Assembly (NCBI GenBank): GCA_036346225.1
Contig: JARFIW010000593.1
Location: 868,001-932,000, forward strand
Reading direction: 5' to 3'
DNA length: 64,000 bases
From: Platerodrilus igneus
Taxonomy: Eukaryota; Arthropoda; Insecta; Coleoptera; Lycidae
Positions 13,561 to 24,918 of the stretch are shown one piece after another (position 1 is the stretch's first letter; each line of letters begins with the position of its first letter). The notes beneath the pieces are model-generated. The model had not been told where the DNA came from, searched no databases, and was given only the letters and a program-made list of their open reading frames with translations. A program made the position numbers and the translations under genes.

Positions 13561-13599
<39 letters not shown>
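13502..13599. repeat. Compound microsatellite (CA/CG/GTAC then TA)
   Basis: An alternating purine-pyrimidine tract, (AC)n then (CG)n then ACGTACGT-type steps, runs to about 13555 and is followed by about 18 TA units at 13564-13599. It directly abuts the MITE end. Confidence 0.9.
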
Positions 13600-13602
<3 letters not shown>

Positions 13603-15598
13603 ATACGAACACAAACGTGCATAACCTATATGGTTTGTTCAAAATACATCAACCTATACCATTCCATTGTTGTCTAGACTGTATAACTTATCCAAAATAC
13701 ATTAACTTACCATACCTATGTGGTTTGTTTATTTTTACGACTCTCTTTGCTCTAAGTATCCTGTATCCCAGTACATTATCAGAAGCTTAGTAAATAGTTT
13801 AATCGCATTAATAAATTTGCTTAATGCAGATATTTCAGATAGTAGCTGTCGTATACTATTACTAGACATTACTACGATATTGAGCTCAAAAGTTTTGAGA
13901 TAGTTCCAGAAGTACATAATCAAATTGATATGACAACAAAGCCTTTTTATTTGTGATGTGTCATTTAATTTTAAAAATCCAGTCTAGCAATGGGTCCATT
14001 ATATCTTTAGCTGTTCGTATGATTTATAAAAATAAAAATATAAGTAAAAACAGCCACGCAAATAATATCATATTTACCAATATACAAAACTTTAGCGCAT
14101 ATGTACTACTTACCCACCTAGGCTTTCAAAAATTGCAATTTCTGATATACCAAAAGGAGTATATTGGCGAATGGTAACTTATATTTTGATTTAGAAGATA
14201 AAACATCAATAACGTATAAAATTTTAAGTATGAGATCAATTATCTGAAATGTGGAAAATGCTGTATTAAAAACTATTTGAAAATTTAGAACAAGGGCTGC
14301 CAAAATAAATACAAGTATATGCGCTAGACTTTAGTAAGAATAAGTATTTCAAAGTATACTCAAAAAATAAAAGTAAAAACCTAAAAGAAAGATGAAAAAG
14401 AAAATTTCATTGATTAGACAAAAATGAAGGCAATCTATTGCGACAAGTTTTTCCGAAAATGCAGTTTAGCAAAGTTATTCATTTACAAGATACATACGAA
14501 AAATATCATTAGCCGTGGGAGTTACCTTGGAACAATCAATGAATGTACTCATATACTACTACGAAATATTTCTGCAGAAAAGTATAGTGATCTTCAACTG
14601 TGTAAAGTTATTTGACGTTGCGAGCACTAGATTTTCTACAACATTCTTATATTCTCATGTTTTGTTATTTATAAATATTTTATTCAATATTCTACAGTGG
14701 TACGAATTATGTCCTGGTAGCATACCTCCATTTTAGAACAGGAGTTGTATCCGAACCTTTTTCTAAATATTTGTAATTAGAACAACGGATTAAGTGGTAT
14801 TAACATTCCAAAACATCTTATGTACTAACCCCATTTCACTGATTGGCCCAAGTAAAAATAATACATTTTTTTAAAGAGAATCGTATAACGAAACAAAATG
14901 TACAGAAATCAACCCTTTTATCATATAAAAAGTATTTTTGCCTTTTAACAAATAGAACTTAATTATAACTAAGGAAAAAGAAATACAAAGTATATTATCA
15001 CAAAATGAAAAATCTACAGAAATTTAGGCTACAGCTACCAATGTGTTATATAATCCATTACCAGCTCAATTTGTATAAACATTGTGTTAACTAAAGTTCG
15101 GCGTCCACGAAATTGTCCCAAATATCTTGAAATCGAGCACGTATTCCGAAAAACTTTTGTACGCTGCACTTGCACTTGATCTTTAAGATACACAACGGAG
15201 TGAGAATTGGCGAAAGATTTGGAATACTAGATAGCTATTTAGAATAAGAAATTTTATTTTGCACATCCAGTCGTTTGCTTTTTTAGACGTATGAAAAGCA
15301 GCACCATTTTGTTGAAAACTATTTTCAACATTATTGAAGCATTTGGAATAACACGTAGAAAGACGTTGTTCAATACTTTATATTTAATTTGTAGTTGTGT
15401 GTATACGTTACTTTTGTATAAGACTGTACCACGCCCGCCTTTAATATGTGAAGAGGGTGCATCTTTAACAACGACACACTTGTTCGTTAGCTTCTCTAAA
15501 GTGTAGACGCACTCGTGTCTACAACAATCTCTATATTTGTAATCTTATGCTCTTAAACTAAATAAATAATTATATACAGTCCGACGTGCATTTGTTAG
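13600..15598. other. AT-rich stretch, nothing recognised
   Basis: Just after the microsatellite a diverged ~50-bp direct repeat (CATAACCTATATGGTTTGTT near 13620 and ACCTATGTGGTTTGTTT near 13713) was noticed. Open frames are short and unrecognised. Confidence 0.35.
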
Positions 15599-15919
15599 TT
15601 AATTTATTATTAACATTTGACGTAAAAAACAGACGTATTGTTTCAAATTGTTTTGCCCAAATTGGATGTATGCATCAGTGTTCATTCTTTTTTTTGCCAA
15701 GTGTAGTTTACCTACCCTTTTAGCCGACATGCTTTCCCAAAACATAAGAGAGGCAGGAATCTTTACTGTCTTGTTCAGACAGTCATTCTGATAAACATTT
15801 TTCCGGTTCGTATGACTCGACTTTACAAAACTAACGCAGACTTCACATCTTGTCATATCGCTCCATTCAATTTGACTCATGCTATGGTTGATAACAAGTT
15901 CTTTGTTCTCATGCCACAA
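15599..15919 (-). pseudogene. Tc1/mariner-type transposase fragment
   Basis: A 106-codon open frame on the minus strand reads MFWESMSAKRVGKLHL and then NTDAYIQFGQNNLKQYV. This matches the region after the first catalytic Asp in Tc1/pogo-type DDE transposases (MVWGCxSAxGVGxLHF followed by YxxILxxNL). Neither the first Asp block nor the second is present, so it is an internal fragment of the DDE domain. A putative terminal sequence ATACAGTCCGACGTGC lies near 15578, but I could not pair it with an opposite end. Family from motif memory. Confidence 0.55.
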
Positions 15920-17586
15920 GATGTTTCCCTTTTTTTTGTGGTAAACGATTTATTTTGCTCGTGAATTCGAAAATTTAAAATAATAAGTTGATGTTGGAAT
16001 TTATCTTATAAATGTTAAATCCTACTTATTTTGGAAGTTGCTCTTGGAAACTCTTACCTAGCACCTCACTTCACAAAACACAACCCTCCATAACTATCCA
16101 GTCGATTTTTCAAAATAGTCCTTTTTAAAGTTCGTATCAGAGTAACGGGACTTATTCATTTCTGTTTTTGAGCCACAGAATAAAGTATTTTATAGAGTTT
16201 AATAATATTTATTGTCTGCAATCTGCGTTGTATATTTTCATGAACTATAATTTCTTTTAATTCTTCGCATACCGCTTCACCTTAACTAGTACTCAAATAA
16301 TTCATAAAGTGTTAGCTTGCTTGCAATTATTAAAGCGTCAAATTTCAACAGTTGATTTTAATAAAAAGTAATTAGGCATTACTACGTTTCGATCCCACTT
16401 TTCTAAAGAGGCAAGTTTAAACTAAAATAATCAGATTACTTTAAAAGAGTGCCTTTAACAACATATACAAGTAGATACAAAATTAAGCATACGAAATTAG
16501 TTTTTTTTTTATTGAAACATAAATACTTAATTTTTATATTTTGAACAACTTGGCCCACTTTACTAAGATGAGTTCGTATGTCGACACTAAATAGCATCAC
16601 AGCGTCTCTATTTGTTTGCGAATAAAAAGCTTATGGAGGAATTAACATGAACGTTTCAACTTGCTTTTCTGCTTTTTTGACAATTTATATATTTCGGGAT
16701 ACGATGTTTTTGTCAATGAACCTGCATACAACGCTTTTATTCACTAAACATATCATTAACTCTAAACCGAAATTAGAAATACTTTAAGGAATCCATTTAA
16801 CCAACTAGTTTTTATAATCAACTCGGTTCGTCGACAGATCAGATATTTACGTGTTTTTTATTCACATTATCCATGAAATGAAGAATACCTAATACTTCAT
16901 TATGTCTATAGAGTATTGTACCGCTCAGGTCACTTTTTATACAAAGGAGTTTAGATAATTTTCTTCGATTATCAACACCTATAAATAACGTTTTTGTATT
17001 CGGTGTATATATACTGAATGACCGCGCGTGTGAATGATGCGATTTAGAATCCGTTCATGCTGTGATCAAATCGTAACAGATTTTAATTCCAGTAGCCCTT
17101 TGTTTAGTCACGCTCTTGGTCGTCCTATAAAGAAGTAATAGTTGATTTATCATAAGCCGAAAGTATGTTTAATTAGTTTTCGGTATGACGTTTAAGTTAA
17201 ACAACCACGGGACTCTACTGTTCTGAAGTAAGTGAATAAATGTTTAGCGAAAAATTAGCAGATTGTGGAACGAAACATCGCCTTAGACGTCTCAAATTTT
17301 ATTACATAATAATGCAACTAACAATTATTAAAAAAATAATGCACACATTTCTTTATGTTATTTATAGCACTATACAAAATTTGATATGCAAACGCAATTA
17401 TATTACATATTACTTTCGACAACATATTTACCATATAACACAAAGAAACAAAAATAAATTTGAACCCAAGTTAAGCTAGTAGAACCTCCCTTGCTTTATT
17501 TTTTCAAATGGTTCAATAGATCATCAATATCCGATTATTTTAAAATAAATCAAAATCTTTATTAAAGGAAAATTAGTAGAGAATTT
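15920..17586. other. AT-rich stretch, nothing recognised
   Basis: Probably includes the degraded rest of the Tc1/mariner fragment just after 15919. Otherwise no motif, long repeat or RNA-like fold was noticed. Confidence 0.35.
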
Positions 17587-18950
17587 GTGCTCCTTGTTCA
17601 CCACAACCACACTTCAACCACCTCATACTTTCCAATTTCTACCTTTAACTTTCTATCTTCCACCTCCCATTTACCATCTTCCACATACACTTTAATTTAT
17701 TCACCTTTCGCCTTTCGCCTTTCGACTTTCGTCTTTCGCCTTTCGCCTTTCGCCATTCGCCTTTCGCCTTTCGCCTTTCGCCTTTCGCTTTTAGCCTTTC
17801 CCCTTTCGCTTTTTTTTTCGCCTTTCCCCTTTCCCCTTTCGCGTTTCGTTTTCGCCTTTCACCTTTTGCCAGTCGTCCTTTGCTCTTCGTCCTTCGCCCT
17901 TCTTTTTAGATTTCTGTATTTCGCCAATCGCTTACGTTCTTTGCTTTTCGTCCTTGATTCTTTGCTTTTCGCCCCTAGCCCTTCGCCCTTCGCCCTTTGC
18001 ATTTTGGCTTTCGCCCTTTGCCCTTCGCCTTTCGCCATTCGCCCTTCGTCCTTCGCTCTTCGTCCTTCAATCTTCGTCCTTTGCTCTTCGCTGTTCGCCG
18101 TTCACCTTTCGCCCTTCGCCCTTTGCCTTTCGTGCTCCTTGTTCACCACAACCACACTTCAACCACCTCATACCTTCCAATTTCCACCTTTAACTTTCTA
18201 TTTTCCACCTCCCAACTACCATCTTCCACTTCCACTTTAATTTATTCACCTTTCGCTTTTCGCTTTTCGCTTTTCGCCTTTCGCCTTTCGCATTTCGCTT
18301 TTCGCTTTTATCCTATCCCCTTTCGCTTTTCTTTTTTCGCCTTTCCCCTTTCGCGTTTCGTCTTTCGCCTTTCGCCGTTCGCGATTCGCCTTTCGCCTTT
18401 CACGTTTCGCCTTTCACCTTTTGCCATTCGTCCTTTGCTCTTCATCCTTCGCCCTTCTTTTTAGATTTCTGCATTTCGCCAATCGCTTACGTCCTTTGCT
18501 TTTCGTCCTTGATCCTTTGCCTTTCGCCCGTAGCCCTTCGCCCTTTGCATTTTGGCTTTCGTTTTCGCCCTTTACCCTTCGCCTTTCGCTTTTCGCCCTT
18601 CATCCTTCGCTCTTCGTCCTTCGCTCTTCGTCCTTTGCTCTTCGCTGTTCGCCGTTCGCCTATCGCCCTTCGCCTTTCGGCCTTCGCTTTTCGTTCTTCA
18701 TTCTTCGTCCTTATCCTTTCCTCTTTCGCCTTTTGCTTTTATCCTTCGTTTTTCGTCCATCATCCTTCACCCTTCGCACTTTTCCCTTCGCCTTTCGCTT
18801 TCGCCCTTTGTGCTTCGCCCTTCGTCATTCGTTCTTCGCCCGTCGTCCTTCTCCTTTCCCATTCGCCTTTTGCCTGTTTACTTTCGCCTTTCGAATTTTG
18901 CCTTTCGCCTTTCGCCTTTCACTTTTCACCTGTTACCTTTCACCTTTCAC
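17587..18950 (+). repeat. (CCTTTCG)n-like satellite with ~550-bp higher-order units
   Basis: Heptamers CCTTTCG and variants (CCTTCGT, CTTTTCG, CCCTTCG) fill 17697-18950. A non-heptamer block starting GTGCTCCTTGTTCACCACAA occurs at 17587 and again at 18132. Other anchors repeat at the same offset: CACCTTTTGCCA near 17860 and 18415, and CTGTTCGCCG at 18091 and 18645. This gives two higher-order units of about 545-555 bp plus a diverged third part. The strand is strongly pyrimidine-biased. Long open frames across it (up to 217 codons) are artefacts: a 7-bp unit gives the same heptapeptide (RLSPFAF type) in all three frames. Confidence 0.9.
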
Positions 18951-19410
18951 ATCTTAGGATCTCTCATCTTAATTACCAAATATCTAAAATCGTATACCGT
19001 TTCGCCAATCTTCGGCATTTCGTAATATGTGCTAGACTCTTATTTTTGCATTAGAATTTCGTCCACTTGTTCTACCTCTTTCTGTGTATAGGATTTTTCT
19101 TCATGTTTTCCAGATATTAGAAGAAAGCATTAAGCCCCGCTTACTTTCGAAGGTAAGTGACTATTATGTTGTAATACCATTAGCTCTAGATAATGCAAAA
19201 TGCTGTTCTGTAGACCAGCAAATCAAATCCATTCCGTTAAGAGGAATTAATATGTATTTTTCCTATGTATGTTCGTTTTTGCATTGTACATCTTAGTAAG
19301 TTGGGTTTTGTAAAATCCCTTTAAAAAATACACATCCTATGCCCATTCTTCTCTACAAGAACTCCGACATAGGAATAGGTTCTTTGCTTATTAACTGCAT
19401 GTGCAAAACA
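18951..19410. other. Spacer with one unrecognised open frame
   Basis: A frame at about 19084-19296 on the plus strand reads EESIKPRLLSKVSDYYVV and CCSVDQQIKSIP. It looks more protein-like than its neighbours, but I do not recognise it. It has no clear splice context. Confidence 0.3.
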
Positions 19411-19856
19411 TTATATACCCCAGATATGTGCAAATTTTTCCAGTGGGTTTTTAAATGATTTACTACATTCTCCTTTAATTGTACCATCTTGAATTCTTTT
19501 TCTAGTAGGTGTGTCTACTGCTGCTTTAATGTGATTCTTTCTCCTTTTAAAATCTACTTCTTCTAATTCCAGTTTTCTTTTCTTAATTGATACTATATAA
19601 ATAGGCGGCACATATTGCATTTTTTTATAGCATACCGTAAGAGTTTCTTGCATGTATTGGTTCTTTTTCTTAAAACCCGGGGCGATACATATCTTGTACC
19701 GATCAGTCCCAGATCATCAATGTTAACATTCTTCTGGAATTGTCGAGAAGCATATTCCAAGCTTTGCAAAAAAAACTTGCCCCTGGCTTTAATATAACAC
19801 TTTTGTATATTCAATACGCCACAGTCGTTTGATCCATTTTCCACAACTATTAGCAC
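19411..19856 (-). pseudogene. Unrecognised coding-like remnant
   Basis: Two overlapping minus-strand frames cover this region. The upstream one (19593-19856) contains IVVENGSNDCGVLNIQKCY, QFQKNVNIDDLGLIGTRYV and CKKLLRYAIKKC. The downstream one (19411-19653) contains YIVSIKKRKLELEEVDFKRR and a Lys/Arg-rich tail. Residue composition is protein-like and the frames are offset, so a frameshifted gene is plausible. I cannot assign a family. It may belong to the same element as the remnant at 21655-22246, which has the same strand, but nothing proves this. Confidence 0.35.
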
Positions 19857-21654
19857 TAAATGTGGGTGTTCACCAATTCGAAGTCGGGTAATTTCAATGA
19901 AAGAGCAGTGTAAAAAGTAGATGGAGATGCTGGAAACCTAAGGATTAACTTAACACTTAACACAAATTATGCCGATCTGCTCCTGTATATAAAAAGAGCT
20001 AATTTAAAAAAATATGAAGCTTATATAAATCAAAGCACTAAATATTTTTTAATTTTTTAAGTCCTTTTTAAAATTTAAACTTAGAGATACCTTGTAAGTA
20101 CCTCTGTATTACCTGTACACCTTGTATAATTTTGCACTTCACACAAATTATTCTAACATACCCTTGTGAGGAAATAAAACATCACTTTTCATAAAACTTA
20201 ATATAATTTCAAAAATAGAATTACTTGTTGTCCTTGTTTTATATTATTTATCTTCTTTGTATTTATTTTTTTAAATAAATAGTAATTATAATTGCAAACA
20301 TATACAATTAACAGTCACGTGCAGAGATAGCAAATTTTAAAATATCTTTAAGAAGCAATCAAAATAATGATTAATTACTTAAAGAAATTGAACTTTGACA
20401 CGAACAATACAGTAGGTTAACAGACAAATTGCTCTTAAAAAAGCTGTAATGTTCTATTTCAAATGCATATAGTTTAAGGAATTTCCATAAATTCAGCCTT
20501 ACAAATGCATGTAATATGTAAAAATTCTCATGACCACAAAATATTACTTGCAATGTTGTACGGTATACATGTTCTATTATATTTATTCTGAATTACTTTT
20601 AGTGGGTTGCTACAAATTTATAAGTGAATTTTAAAGATTTACTTAAATATTTATCTATTTATTTTCAAGTTGCCTTGTAATATACAGCAAACTAAACGCC
20701 ATCAGAAGGTTGAGTTTAAATCCTTAAACCAATACTGCAATACAAACTGCCACGGCAAACACGCCAACAGCACGTGTGCTTAATACTTGTATCTACAAAG
20801 AAGGTGTTGCCACGGTATGCTTGAAATCTTCATTTAAAAAGTAATAAAAGCGTTGAACTACGAGACGATGAATAATATTTCCATATATTCTGTAACATCA
20901 ACGGAATCTAACTCCATTTATTTAAACTGCAACCAATAAATGTAGAATAGCGGCGTCTGCACCTTAGACCCAGATAACCACCTTAGTTCGGTACAAATGT
21001 ACGCTACCCAGTAAATTGAACGAGCCGAATTAATTGGACGTAGTTTCACAAATAGTCTTGTTTGTTGAATTGCCAGCATTCAAGTCTCAAGTACGTAAAC
21101 TTTTTTACCTTCGAAATACAAATGTAGGATTCTTTACCATTGTGATCATTTTAAAACCAACAAAACGATAACGAAGGTACAGGGGCCCTAATATCACTAC
21201 GCCGTTAAACTCGCCAAGCGGTTCTCAAAAGCCAAGACCATGCAAAACTTCAGCTGACACGTGCTATAAAGTTGGTCTCCAGGTCAAGAATGAATGTAAT
21301 AACCTTTAAGCGAGTATTTAAGTCGCAGCAACACCAGAGGGCGCAGCCTAAAATTTTTAAATGCAAACGTATAACATAAAGATGAGTTCAAAAATGAAGA
21401 GAGGTTTCACATCCAGAATAAAACTCTTAAGAATATAGGATTAAGAAAATTAAATTTCTACAAAACGTCTATGCAATTATTCCACAAATAGTTAAAACTG
21501 AATGCTGATATTGTGTAATTTATATCTTGTTCTTGTTCTTAATATTGACTGGCAATTTAAACTCTAATCCATTTAGTTTTTTTGTATTAATGTTTCGTCA
21601 ATAAACGTGCTAATAAGCGTTATTAAATACAAGTCAGAAAGTGCTTTATAGATT
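19857..21654. other. AT-rich stretch, nothing recognised
   Basis: No motif or repeat structure stood out. Open frames are at chance length. Confidence 0.35.
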
Positions 21655-22246
21655 TCCGGCTAGCTCTTTCCGCATATTTGCAGTCGATACCGAGTAGACC
21701 GGTGTATTTCGCAAATATTATTTGTTATCTTCCAACAAAGTTAGACAATCCTTTAATGGATTACATAGATTATCTCCTATATAACGTTTTCAACCCATAT
21801 AGTAATTTATTGTGGGTTCTACTCTCGTAATACCATGTTCTTGAGCCATAATAGATCTAAATGTCTGCTTTAATCGAGCATCTGAAAAGTTGATAAAATC
21901 CAATATATAATTCCTCATCTTCTTACTAATACCTGTGTTACTTAGCATATAAACTTCTTAAAAATCCTAACGTGACCTTTGAAATGTATCCACGTTAAGC
22001 AGTCTTTGCCAGTTGTTTTATCATTATCCAAAATTACTTTATCGTATTCTGTATATTCTCTAGGACAGGCAAGGTTAAAATCATTCGTTAGGTATTTGAC
22101 CATTTCCGCCTTGTTAAATGTCCCGTTAGGATCTTGGTATATCCAGATCTAGTAAAAAGGATTTTTTTAAGCTGGTCCAATATGTCCGACAGTTCCTCCA
22201 GAAAAACCTCTAACTTAACATATGCTAATTCCACTTTTGTACGGAA
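21655..22246 (-). pseudogene. Unrecognised coding-like remnant with at least two frame changes
   Basis: Read on the minus strand, the first block (about 22246-22155) is helix-rich: VELAYVKLEVFLEELSDILD. The next block is 65 codons without a stop (about 22149-21953). It starts with IWIYQDPNGTFNKAEMVKYL and goes on through REYTEYDKVILDNDKTTGKD, TWIHFKGHVRIFKKF. After a frame change a third block (about 21956-21803) has GISKKMRNYILDFINFSDAR and QEHGITRVEPTINYYMG. A fourth has NPLKDCLTLLEDN and TPVYSVSTANMRKEL. All four keep a protein-like composition over almost 600 bp, far beyond chance for this AT content. I do not recognise the family. The blocks are described separately and not reassembled. 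Confidence 0.5.
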
Positions 22247-22616
22247 GTTAGTTGGTGAGAGGTTGGAGGTGGGAGACGGGAGGTAAGAGATGGGAAATGG
22301 GTGCTAGTGGGTTCTGACAATGGTGGCCAAAAATGAAGAAGCAATTTGGTTACGAATTCTATGATGAACAATGTTACAATGAAGAAATGAAATTTAAAAT
22401 TTAATATTCGAAGCTAATCTAGTAATGTTTGTCAAAAATGGCCCGGCACCTTTACCGTTAGTAAAAATTTCTTCTGATTAGAGGGGTAGAAAATTAATCA
22501 GATTTTATGATTGCTTAAGTATTAAAAATTCCACAATTAAAGTCAAAAAGGAGCTCATGTTAAATGGTGTCTAGAAATGCTTAACTAATCTAATCCATAA
22601 ATATCAAATTTGGTAC
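22247..22616. other. Spacer before the BEL/Pao remnant
   Basis: A short purine-rich stretch (GGAGGTGGGAGACGGGAGGT near 22265) is the only visible structure. Upstream pol sequence of the BEL/Pao element is not recognisable here. Confidence 0.35.
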
Positions 22617-24095
22617 ATGGACAACGTTCTTGGTGATGAATGTGGATTTTGCAATGCTTCTCAGAATGCCTTTGGTGCATGTATTTATATTAGAAGTGAG
22701 AGCGAAAATGGCAAGTGTCAGGTTAGACTACTATATGCTAGAACCGAAGTAGCACCGTTAAGAACATTGAGCATTCCAAGATTAGAATTATGCAGTGCAC
22801 TATTGCTGGCACAACTAATGCGGAAAGTGTTGCAATTACACACTATTTCAGTTTCATGTTTTTATTGGTCTGATGGCAGATCACTTTGGCTTGGTTGCAC
22901 ATTTCACCTCATTTGTTAAGTATCTTTGTTGCAAACAGCGTAAGTGAAATTCAGGGTTTAACGAACATCAATGATTGGAATCATATAAACACAAAACATA
23001 ATCTTGCTGACCTAGCTTCTGAAGATTAATGACGAACAATTTGATACTAGCTAACTTATGGTGGACAAGGCCATATTGGCTGAGTCATCATCAATCATTG
23101 TGGCCTATCTCACTTATTGAGACTAGACAATCCGAGTTACCAGAACTTAAAACACATTGCCATGCGCAACTTCACTTGGAACCGGAGACAATTTCCTTTG
23201 TAAGATTTTCAAGTTTTCAGAAACTGCTGAGAACTGTAGCTTACTGTATAAGATTTATAAACAATTGCAAAATGGCAAGGGTACAAAGACAATATAATAA
23301 CTTAACTGTCTCAAAATTAAACAACGCAATAAAGTGTTTAATTAAAGTTGTCCAACAAACCAATTTTACTGTAGAAATGTTTCTTGACATTTCATACCCC
23401 ACACTCGCCTCACTCTGGTGGTTTGTGTGAGGCAGGTGTGAAAAGCGTACAATATCATTTAAGAAGAATTTTGATGAATTCTGTACTGCCTTTTGAAGAA
23501 TTTTATACACTGTAAAATCAAATTGAATCAACCTTAAATTCCCGTCCAATTACTCTATTGTCCAGCGACCTTAATGATTTAACTCCTCTAACCCCAGCAC
23601 ACTTCCTCATCGGACGTTCATTTACTGCTCTGCCAGATCCAGATTTCAGACACATCAAAATCAACAGATTAATCAGATTTCAGCTGTTACAACAAATGTG
23701 TGAAGGGTGGATTAATTATGAAGTTAGAATAAATTAGAAGCACGTTTATTTTTTGCGTTTAAAGCCAATGTAGTACCTTCGGGTAGAGCATTGGAGACGT
23801 GGCCGCAAGTATAGCGGCCCTTATTCAAATGTATCAACATTTCTGGAACAGATGGTCTCTCGAATATATTAACGAATTACAAGAAAAATCTACTTGTAAG
23901 AAGAATCCTCAAACATTATCTATCGGTTCAATGGTAATTGTCAAGAAAAACAATTTACAACCAAATAAATCACTGCTTGGTCGCATTTCTCAGTTGCATC
24001 CAGGAAACGACAACATTCGCATAGCAACAGTTAGAACTTCAAAACGAATATTTAATAGAACACTCACTAAATTGTGTCCGTTACCTGAAAAATAA
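22617..24095 (+). pseudogene. BEL/Pao LTR-retrotransposon pol remnant (RNase H to integrase C-terminus)
   Basis: Block 1 (22617-22900) has GFCNASQNAFGACIYIRSE, VAPLRTLSIPRLELCSALLL and FYWSDG, the RNase H region of BEL/Pao pol. Block 2 (about 22890-23030) has ANSVSEIQGLTNINDWNHIN and HNLADLAS. Block 3 (23058-23160) has RPYWLSHHQSLWPI and SELPELK. Block 4 (23430-23700) has EAGVKSVQYHL, SRPITLLSSDLNDLTPLTPA and HFLIGRSF. Block 5 (23833-24095) has QHFWNRWSLEYINELQEK, SLLGRISQLHPGND and LTKLCPLPEK, the C-terminal domain after integrase. The integrase catalytic core between blocks 3 and 4 is missing (the junction lies near 23400-23430). Several frames are used. No LTRs, gag, protease or RT were found. 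It is an inactive fragment. Confidence 0.85.
23700..23825 (+). mobile_element. Truncated SINE fragment inside the BEL/Pao remnant
   Basis: CCAATGTAGTACCTTCGGGT and AGAGCATTGGA match the 3' part of the SINE at 56922-57219 (seen there on the minus strand). The pol frame is interrupted between MYQHFWN-type blocks and flanked by CAAATGT at 23693-23699 and again at 23826-23832. This is consistent with a 7-bp target duplication. The part before the match is not recognised. Confidence 0.6.
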
Positions 24096-24918
24096 GTCAA
24101 ATGTTAAAAATCGAGTTTCTTTAACAAACACTAGCATAATGGTGGGCAAACCACCGCCCGCGGGCCGCATGCGGCCCGCAAAGCCTTTTCATGCGGCCCG
24201 CCATGAGTTTCTAAATATTAAACATTTTAATTTTTTTAAATTATTTTACGAAACTTTTAAAAAAAGGTGTTGTACAGATGTTTTCTTACGTTACACAAAT
24301 GTTTTCTTACGTTCTGTAAACGTTTTCTCACATCGCACGGACATTTTCTTAACGTTGCACAAATGTTTTTATGCAACTTCGAAGAATAATGACCTCATTT
24401 CCCGAATTTCCAAGGTCAACTAGTTGACCTTGACGAATTTTGTTGGTTGTTTGGTGTGGTTATTTAAGAAAGTATTCAGTGGGACGAAATCAGAACCACA
24501 TGCCATTGATTGCCAGAAAGACCTACCTACCAGACTACCTGTTACCAACCCGAAATTTTGTAAGTACCTATTTTTTCTTAACAAATGAAATACCGTATTC
24601 TCCCGAATATAAGCCGCACTGTTGATCTTGGAGACATGTTTAAGAAAAAATATTATTTCATAAAACATGAGATCAAATTTTTAAAAAATTGATATAGAGT
24701 TGTTGTTTTCATTGATCGTAGTAACAGTAACTGCACAGCGCTGATTAATACTATTATATTGGTTTCTCTGATTTTTTGAAAATACTTATGATCGTTTCTT
24801 TTATGCTTTATTTAATGTTTTTGTATTTTATATGTAATGTAAAATTTTTATTTGTAATATTTTTTATATCTAATTAATATATAATTATTATTTTAGGTAA
24901 AACAAAATTAATAACACA

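Noticed and set aside
17587..19054. Several long overlapping open frames (up to 217 codons)
   Set aside because: They are translations of the CCTTTCG heptamer array, which stays open in every forward frame. Composition is Phe/Arg/Leu/Ser/Pro/Ala only.
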